NCBI GenBank assembly: GCA_034401795.1
Contig: CM067366.1
Coordinates: forward strand, 79,165,470-79,229,469
DNA from: Chaetoderma sp. LZ-2023a
Lineage: Eukaryota > Mollusca > Caudofoveata > Chaetodermatida > Chaetodermatidae
DNA: 64,000 nt
Reading direction: 5' to 3'
Shown: positions 60,601 through 64,000 of the stretch, piece by piece
Numbering within the stretch: the stretch's first letter is position 1
Layout: each line of letters begins with the position of its first letter
The notes under the pieces: model-generated
Told to the model about the DNA's origin: nothing
Databases searched by the model: none
The model's input: only the letters and a program-made list of their open reading frames with translations
Program-made: the position numbers and the translations under genes

Positions 60601-62656
60601 AAAAACATGGCCGCAGTGAGCCAACCAAAATATAGCGTGTTTGGTGGTCATATTGGATTTTTTTTATTGTGATGGATTTTGAGGTTGAAATTGGTTTTGT
60701 GTGTGTTTTTAGATATTCTTCTCAAATTTGCAATTTTCGAAACTGTCAGATAAATGGTTTGGTGGCCATCTTGGATTGTTTTCCCGCCTAAAGGTCCCAT
60801 ACTAAAGCAATGGCAAATTTAAAATGTCTTCTCGAGAACTGCTGGGATAATTTCAATTATATGTGGCAGCAAGCATCCTTAGGGCATAGAGATTCAAGTT
60901 TGTTCGAATGAAGCCGATCGGCCAATTGGGCCAGCGGTCATCTTGGATTTCGGCTGATTTTTAGAAATGTCTAAAAATATTATCCGAAACCGTTTGAGGG
61001 ATCAATTCAGAACTCATGAAATATCATCTAGGGCAAGCGCTGAACCAAATTTGTTCAGTTGTGAACTTGATTGTCCGAATCGTTTGGCGGCCATCTTGGA
61101 TGACCTAGTTTTCGTGAAAACGACCTCCAGAATCGCTGAAGCGATCGGGCCGAAGTTTGGGAGATATGATTATGGAATAGGGGCCATTAAAGTTTGTTAT
61201 GGGGAAGGTGATCTGTAAAAAAAACATGGTCGCTATGGGCCAATCAAAATATAGCATGTTTGGCGGCCATATTGGATTTTTTTATTTGATGGATTTTGAG
61301 GCCGAAATTGGTTTTATGTGTTTTTGGGTATTCTGATCTCAAATTTCCACTTTTTGAAACTGTCAGACAAACGGGTTGGTGGACATTTTGGATAATTTTC
61401 CCGGTAAATGCTCCCATACGAAAGCAATGGGAAATTTAAAATGTCTACTCGGTCGATTTCAATTATATTTGGCATGAAACAACCTTAGGGCATGGAGATT
61501 TAAGTTTGTTCAAACGAAGCCGATCAGCCAATTTGGCCGGTGGCCGGCATGGATTTGGTTTATTTTTAGAAGTGTCTTAAAAAGTCTTCGCCGAAACTGT
61601 TTGAGCGATTGATTCAAAACATAAAATATCATTTAGGGCACAAGCTAAACCAAGTTTGTTCAAGGGAACTTGATTGATTGACCAAATGGTTTGGCGGCCA
61701 TCTTGGATGGCCTGGTTTTCGTGAAAGCGACTTCGTCTCTAGAGCCGCTGAACGGATTGGGCCGAAATTTGGGAGATATGATATTGATGACAAAGGGCCA
61801 TTAAAGTTTGTTCAAGAGAAGTTGATACATAAAGAAACATGGCCTCTGTTTTCTTGTTACATGTCTGCCCAACTCAAGAGTTCTACTTATTGTTAATAAC
61901 CATTCTAGTTGAAATGCCTATGATCCAGGTGAGCGATACTGGCCCCTTGGACCTCTTGATTTCAGTTGTCATCTTGAAAATATTACTCTTCCCTACTTAC
62001 TGAGATGATATTTCTGATGACCATAACGCATACCAGTATTTACCACTCCATGCAATATATGGCAACCCTGTCTTTAGCAGGCAATTCAGTTCATTGGTAA
62101 TGTACAATTTTTAATAAATTGTTAAATTTGAAAACGGATATAGATTGAAGTTTATGCATTTCACAGCCATGATTGTGCCCTCTCATTCTGTAAGATAGTA
62201 CACTGATTTCTCTCTGCTACTGACTGTATTTCATACACAAATCTCTTGAACATGTGCCAGCCCATTTAATGCTATTGTTTAACCCTTTAATGGTCAAGAT
62301 TGGTCAAGAAAGTCTTAAAAACATTCTCATTGAATGTCCATTTGCAGGCCAAGAGAAGAAAATTGACCACTGAAATTGCTGTCCCAGTTATTGAGTTAGT
62401 CATTCCAGTTGTAAATAAAGAAAAAATAGTCTTCTCGTGGCCTGCAAATGGACATTCCTCAAGGCCACTACAATGGCCCATTTGAGCTGGCTTGAAAATT
62501 AAAAGGTTATCTTTCAGATGCAAAGAAACAGTTGGATATAGAGCGAGTCTTGGAAAGAATTTTTCGTGAGAGTGGCGATCGTATTCCTCCTAATGTTGAA
62601 TCGGCATGTCCAGTGGAGTGTACTTTGGAAGATATCAAGCGACATCTCAGAAAAAG
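48585..62656 (+). CDS. RRM (RNA-recognition motif) protein gene, five exons, 3' end not found
   Basis: Join 48585-48671, 54641-54729, 56022-56137, 58421-58579, 62518-62656; phases 0, 2, 1, 1, 2 all agree and give 196 codons. An in-frame TGA nine bases before the ATG supports the start, in an exon preceded by an acceptor. Residues about 16-96 form one RRM: RNP2 is IHIGNL, then PSDTSRGELERLFGVCGQVA (helix 1), RNP1-like FKFGFISY, NLESCQRAIGEMNNW (helix 2) and LFRGRRIYVGLANQ. RRMs bind single-stranded RNA. A polar linker follows, then DAKKQLDIERVLERIFRESG. The gene continues past 62656. An RRM at the extreme N terminus with a long partner region occurs in TDRD10-like (RRM plus Tudor) and other proteins; no Tudor domain is visible here, so the name is open. 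Confidence 0.75.
48740..48977. repeat. Family B palindromic MITE, best copy
   Basis: Edges read AACCCTTTAACACTCAAATT and TGATATGAGTGTTAAAAAGT, so TTAA stands at both sides. The central arms are nearly perfect over about 40 bp: GACTATTTTTGAAAATTTAC (48827) faces TAAATTTTCAAAAATAGTCT (48889). About 235 bp, no coding capacity. TTAA edges would fit a piggyBac-type duplication, but they lie in AT-rich sequence, so the superfamily is open. Confidence 0.75.
49360..51480. repeat. Degenerate tandem array inside the hAT element
   Basis: Alternating modules recur many times: TTAAAGCCGATACATAAACT, GACAATCATTTCTTGTCAAC, AGAGGTCTCAATGGATTAAC, TATCAGTATCATGTGCAGAT and TAGCTCTGATTCTTTTGAAA, with GTCCATCCGTCTGTC phrases. 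The higher-order period is near 350-550 bp; divergence increases to the right. Short frames on both strands here are repeats. Confidence 0.8.
51481..52740. other. Unassigned interior of the hAT element
   Basis: AT-rich, not visibly repetitive and without coding frames. It may be captured genomic sequence. Confidence 0.35.
52898..53157 (-). pseudogene. Hypothetical frame split by the hAT insertion
   Basis: On the minus strand, ATG at 53157 opens a frame (MFNMTPTSYGYNGPPTLKPR, then SQSCINCTTVNGGGVAGIYT) running up to the target duplication at 52897-52890. On the far side (below 49253) lies sequence with AATAAA in the same orientation (complement near 49179). Its end resembles the minus-strand frame at 33810-34205, suggesting both are copies of one repeated sequence. 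The function is unknown. Confidence 0.3.
53225..53405. repeat. Family A palindromic repeat, short copy
   Basis: GGTTGAATATTTTGGAATTA (about 53258) faces CACATTAATTTAAAGAAATT, centred on GCTGTTACTGCCTTAGGCAG. It ends GTCAGTGAAAGCGTTAAC. Confidence 0.65.
53410..54080. repeat. Degenerate tandem array, unit about 170 bp, four copies
   Basis: Each unit has TCCTTCAAGATATTCAACTG, TTGGTACATTGCTTTGTTAT, AATTACAGACCAAGTTTG-like and TTTTTATGGAGTTATGCCCC. Units start at about 53470, 53640, 53800 and 53960. Confidence 0.75.
54225..54610 (+). repeat. Family A palindromic repeat, long copy
   Basis: GC-rich block TCTAGCTAAGCCCCGCCCAC, core from CGTTGAATATTTTGAAACTT to AAATTAGTTTCAAATAGAAT, decayed CRE-like TGATGTCA, and end AGAGATCGGATCCC. 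It finishes about 35 bp before RRM exon 2. Confidence 0.75.
54641..54729 (+). CDS. RRM gene exon 2
   Basis: GELERLFGVCGQVANSDVPT to RGFKFG; acceptor TTAAATATAG, donor GTAAAT. Phase 0 in, phase 2 out. Confidence 0.75.
54925..55305 (+). repeat. Family A palindromic repeat, long copy
   Basis: Block TCTAGCTAAGCTCCACCCAC, core GTTGAATATTTTGAAACTAA facing AATTAGTTCCAAAATATTCA, decayed CRE-like sites (GATGTCATAATTATGACATC) and end AGTGAGGAAATGGATTC. It lies about 195 bp after RRM exon 2. Confidence 0.75.
55700..55975. repeat. Family C palindromic MITE
   Basis: The left arm TGCCTGAAAATAAAATTGTA through CCTAGATGTAATGAAACGAA (to about 55802) is complementary to the right arm TTCGTTTCATTACATCTAGG through TTTAATTTTCAAGCA (55863-55973), with a loop of about 60 bp. 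It differs from families A and B. No coding capacity. Confidence 0.75.
56022..56137 (+). CDS. RRM gene exon 3
   Basis: FISYKNLESCQRAIGEMNNW then LFRGRRIYVGLANQTRER; acceptor GTCTATTTCAG, donor GTAAGA. Completes the RRM. Phase 2 in, phase 1 out. Confidence 0.78.
56250..56400. repeat. Family A palindromic repeat, short copy (best preserved)
   Basis: CTGTTGAATATTTTGAAATT (56293) with AATTTGACTGGAAGC faces GCTTCCAGTCATATTAATTT and CAAAATATTCAACAG (to 56383); the loop is CATTGCTGCTTTGGGCAGCA. It lies about 115 bp after RRM exon 3. Confidence 0.8.
56780..57320. repeat. Degenerate tandem array, unit about 150 bp
   Basis: Units contain TTTATCGGATCGCTTTGAA, CTTCATAGAGTGGTTGGACT, GGTCTGGGGAAGAAACCTAT, GACAATGATCTGAAATCCAA and ATGGCC, repeated near 56870, 57005 and 57160. 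It begins with TACCCCACCAAAAATGGGGT, itself a small palindrome. Open frames on both strands result from the repeat. Confidence 0.75.
57366..57593 (+). pseudogene. LINE C-terminal fragment
   Basis: RRMPEETPAQRALAFALLGA, RRGRHCINLLSVLRGYLKKA and VRKLRILAEDKTQRAKV resemble the last part of non-LTR retrotransposon ORF2 proteins, downstream of RT, which end in a conserved RGR...NLL...DLK...AEDR pattern. A stop closes the frame at 57593. Recognition is by pattern memory, so moderate to low certainty. Confidence 0.45.
57880..58087. repeat. Family B MITE copy
   Basis: Edges AACCCTTTAAGCCTCGAATT and TGATTTGAGTGTTAACC; arms GACTATTTTTGAAAATTTAT and GAAATTTCAAAAATAGTCTT. It abuts the next copy. Confidence 0.7.
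58084..58320. repeat. Family B MITE copy
   Basis: Edges CATTTAATACTCATATCAGC and AGGGCTAAATGGTTAAATG; arms GAAAATTTACCACTAGAATG and CATTCCAATGGTAAATTTTC. It ends about 100 bp before RRM exon 4. Confidence 0.7.
58421..58579 (+). CDS. RRM gene exon 4
   Basis: SERIKTEETDQPSIAAKSNS, then SPDDLQNLWRVKDTCNFINQ; acceptor TCTTAGTTACAG, donor GTGCAT (weaker). Phase 1 in and out. Confidence 0.65.
58925..59560. repeat. Degenerate tandem array, unit about 165-175 bp, four copies
   Basis: Each unit starts near AGAAATTGATTGTAACGCAA (58927, about 59075, about 59257, about 59385) and contains CTCCTCCAAAACTGATGG-like, CAAATTTGGTATGTGAGTTA and CCCATATG, then a G- or C-rich run before the next unit. Confidence 0.75.
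59561..60170. other. No gene seen in this part of RRM intron 4
   Basis: AT-rich unique-looking sequence without coding frames or recognisable repeats. Confidence 0.35.
60171..61955. repeat. Three diverged units of about 600 bp between inverted AGCTCACCTGG ends
   Basis: It starts TTTAGCTCACCTGGCCTTTG with its own small hairpin (AAAGGCCAAGTGAGCTTATG) and closes near CCAGGTGAGCGATACTGGCC, which is inverted relative to the start. Between them, GGCATGAAGCATCCTTAGG-like, GTTTGTTCAAACGAAGCCGA, GGCCATCTTGGATGACCT and AAACGACCTCCAG recur in order at about 60240, 60840 and 61440. Repeats of this type are widespread in introns of bivalves and other marine invertebrates (established only in general terms). 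Confidence 0.75.
62280..62505. repeat. Family B MITE copy adjoining an exon
   Basis: Edges AACCCTTTAATGGTCAAGAT and GGCTTGAAAATTAAAAGG; arms GTCCATTTGCAGGCCAAGAG and TTCTCGTGGCCTGCAAATGG. It ends about 12-15 bp before the start of RRM exon 5. Confidence 0.7.
62518..62656 (+). CDS. RRM gene exon 5
   Basis: AKKQLDIERVLERIFRESGD to ECTLEDIKRHLRK; acceptor GTTATCTTTCAG, donor GTGAAG. Phase 1 in, phase 2 out. Confidence 0.7.
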
Positions 62657-63160
62657 GTGAAGATCGGAAATGCTTGTAAGAGCACGCATGCACGCGCGAA
62701 CGCACGCACACAGTTTTAACGATTATTTTTGGGCCCCTACTGGGTAGATTCGACAATCACTTTTATCTCTTGGCCATATAATTGAGATTTCTTCTTAGTG
62801 GATGATTATTTACAGGGCAAGAGATTATTTTTGAAAATTTAGCACTGGAATGACGCTCGGTTATCGAATCAGTTATTCCAGTAGTAAAATCTAAAAAAAA
62901 AGTTGTTTTGGCCTGCAAATGGACATTCCTGAAGAGCAATGCTTCAGTTGCGATGACCAGGCCATTAAATGGTTAGAGAGCCTAATTAGGTCTTGTATTA
63001 TTCATTTCCTCATAGAACTGGTGTAATTTTTGTAAGTATTGATTCTGAAAGGCTTGTAAGATGCTTGTTGTCCTGACGCTAACGGTTAGTGTCCATTTAA
63101 TCTGGATGCTTTTGCACTGATTGTGCGCTCCTTTTATAGTCTTTTATGGGCTACACTGGA
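62657..63160. other. RRM intron 5 start with another family B copy
   Basis: A short (ACGC/ACAC) stretch at 62688-62712, then a family B copy at about 62805-62985 (GCACTGGAATGACGCTCGGT facing TTATTCCAGTAG and GGCCTGCAAATGGACATTCC). No exon seen. Confidence 0.5.
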
Positions 63161-63164
63161 TTAC

Positions 63165-63432
63165 GTGATTGTACCCGATCATGTGGGTATGTACCCGGTT
63201 TTAGTACAGAATTTCTATTGTTCTAGTCAGTTTGTACCGGGTCATATGCGTAGGTGTACCTGGTTTAGTGGGAACTTGCGTGTTTATGTACCCGGATTAC
63301 AGGGATAATGTACCCGGTTGGTTGTGTCTTGGTACGGGTGTACCCGGTTGTGGATAATTTGTACCCGGTTTATTGAGTAGATAAATTATGTTTACTATCT
63401 TGTACCTGGTTGGATATTTTTGTATCCGGTTT
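63165..63432. repeat. Cluster of about ten GTACCCGGTT motifs
   Basis: GTACCCGGTT or one-base variants occur at about 63171, 63191, 63233, 63254, 63286, 63310, 63343, 63361, 63400 and 63421, separated by 18-40 bp of non-repeated sequence. The intervening DNA does not align, so this is a motif cluster and not an ordinary tandem repeat. Confidence 0.7.
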
Positions 63433-63448
63433 TGAGGTGTTATATATA

Positions 63449-64000
63449 CACCTGTGCAAAAGTTAAGCACCAGCAAAAACAATAGAACGTAGAAACATGA
63501 TGGTACAACTAGGCTGCCATACTTTTTGTCCCCGCGTTAGCTGACATAATTCCAAGTACGAAATGCACATGCATGCATGACTTCACGCCGCTTGATGTCC
63601 GTGCGTGGCGGGAAACAGCACACGTGTTCAGTTATGTAAAAGTCCAGTTTGAGGTGTAGAACATTACATACAGATTTAGGCGACAAGATTAGGAATTTTG
63701 TGTTCATGACCGTGGTTTATTTGTACAGAGAGAATTAGCTCTTGATTGTGAACCGCTATGGCAAGACGAAGGTTAAGTGATCGTGTGAAATGGCAAATCA
63801 TAGGCATGCATGCCACTGGTATGTCATGCAGAGAGATTGGCAGACAGCTGAACATTAACCATACTGTAATCAGTCGTTTGATTGCAAAACATGGGCAAAC
63901 TAACGAGGTGAAGGACAGGCCTAGATCTGGAAGACTGAAGAAGACTACTGCCCGTGATGATCGAGCCCTAGTACGCCTTGTTAGGAGATATCCATTCACC
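63449..64000 (+). mobile_element. Tc1/mariner-type transposon, 5' part
   Basis: After TATATATA the element starts CACCTGTGCAAAAGTTAAGC, the form of Tc1-family inverted-repeat ends, next to a TA that would be the target duplication. A leader of about 300 bp precedes a transposase start at 63758. It runs off the window, so the other end cannot be checked. Confidence 0.8.
63758..64000 (+). CDS. Tc1-like transposase, N-terminal part
   Basis: ATG at 63758 opens an uninterrupted frame to the window edge (81 codons): MARRRLSDRVKWQIIGMHAT, GMSCREIGRQLNINHTVISR, LIAKHGQTNEVKDRPRSGRL, KKTTARDDRALVRLVRRYPF. This is the paired helix-turn-helix DNA-binding region of Tc1/mariner transposases, with the linking GRPR-like basic motif (RPRSGR) between the two helices bundles. 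It would bind the inverted repeats. The DDE catalytic domain lies outside the window. No stop or frame change is present in the visible part, so the copy may be young. Confidence 0.88.
   Translation, partial: MARRRLSDRVKWQIIGMHATGMSCREIGRQLNINHTVISRLIAKHGQTNEVKDRPRSGRLKKTTARDDRALVRLVRRYPFT

Noticed and set aside
60318-61218. Frames of 80-96 aa on both strands
   Set aside because: They lie within the 600-bp repeat units and recur with them.

Overview
The window looks like a repeat-rich stretch of a marine invertebrate genome, most likely a mollusc or another lophotrochozoan. That assignment is inference. It rests on spliced genes with consensus splice sites, a RING/B-box TRIM protein, a DIRS-type tyrosine-recombinase retroelement, CR1/Jockey-like LINEs, hAT and Tc1 transposons, many degenerate 130-350 bp tandem arrays, and microsatellites such as (GT)n and (ACGC)n. 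No bacterial or organellar features are present.

Host genes. (1) A TRIM-family gene lies on the minus strand at 484-1941, with the whole reading frame in one exon just after a splice acceptor. (2) A small gene of unknown function is inferred on the plus strand from three phase-matched exons (33159-33293, 34938-35071, 36932-37070; 135 aa). (3) An RNA-recognition-motif (RRM) gene on the plus strand has five phase-matched exons (48585-48671, 54641-54729, 56022-56137, 58421-58579, 62518-62656) and continues past what I can follow. Almost all of its introns are mobile DNA. Genes 2 and 3 are too finely split to show as long open frames; I found them by joining short frames at splice sites with compatible phases.

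Layout. 0.5-3 kb: TRIM gene and upstream DNA. 3.8-5 kb: hAT-type non-autonomous transposon with an exact 8-bp target duplication. 5-13.5 kb: copies of a CRE-bearing palindromic repeat (family A), a degenerate tandem array, and four head-to-tail 345-bp units containing a tRNA-derived SINE. 13.7-17.1 kb: an old, unrecognised element with a repeated promoter-like module, a TATA box, several small frames, a Cys/His motif and an acidic protein. 19-24.3 kb: LINE remnants and a large foldback. 25-31.1 kb: two different Ty3-like LTR fossils end to end, followed by a minus-strand LINE ORF1 with a PHD-like finger (31.15-32.1 kb). 39.4-41 kb: two distinct LINE reverse-transcriptase pieces. 41.3-47.5 kb: a DIRS element with inverted ends and an internal complementary region, inserted into a tandem array that continues on both sides. 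48.6 kb onward: the RRM gene, whose introns hold a 3.6-kb hAT element with an exact 8-bp duplication, palindromic MITEs (families A, B, C), tandem arrays, and finally the intact 5' end of a Tc1-like transposon running off the window at 64000.

Two palindromic repeat families dominate. Family A has a core that folds from CTGTTGAATATTTTGAAA to its complement; long copies also carry TGACGTCA sites. Family B is a hairpin edged by TTAA. Several copies lie within 15-115 bp of RRM-gene exons. All similarity statements come from reading the sequence; no database search was possible.
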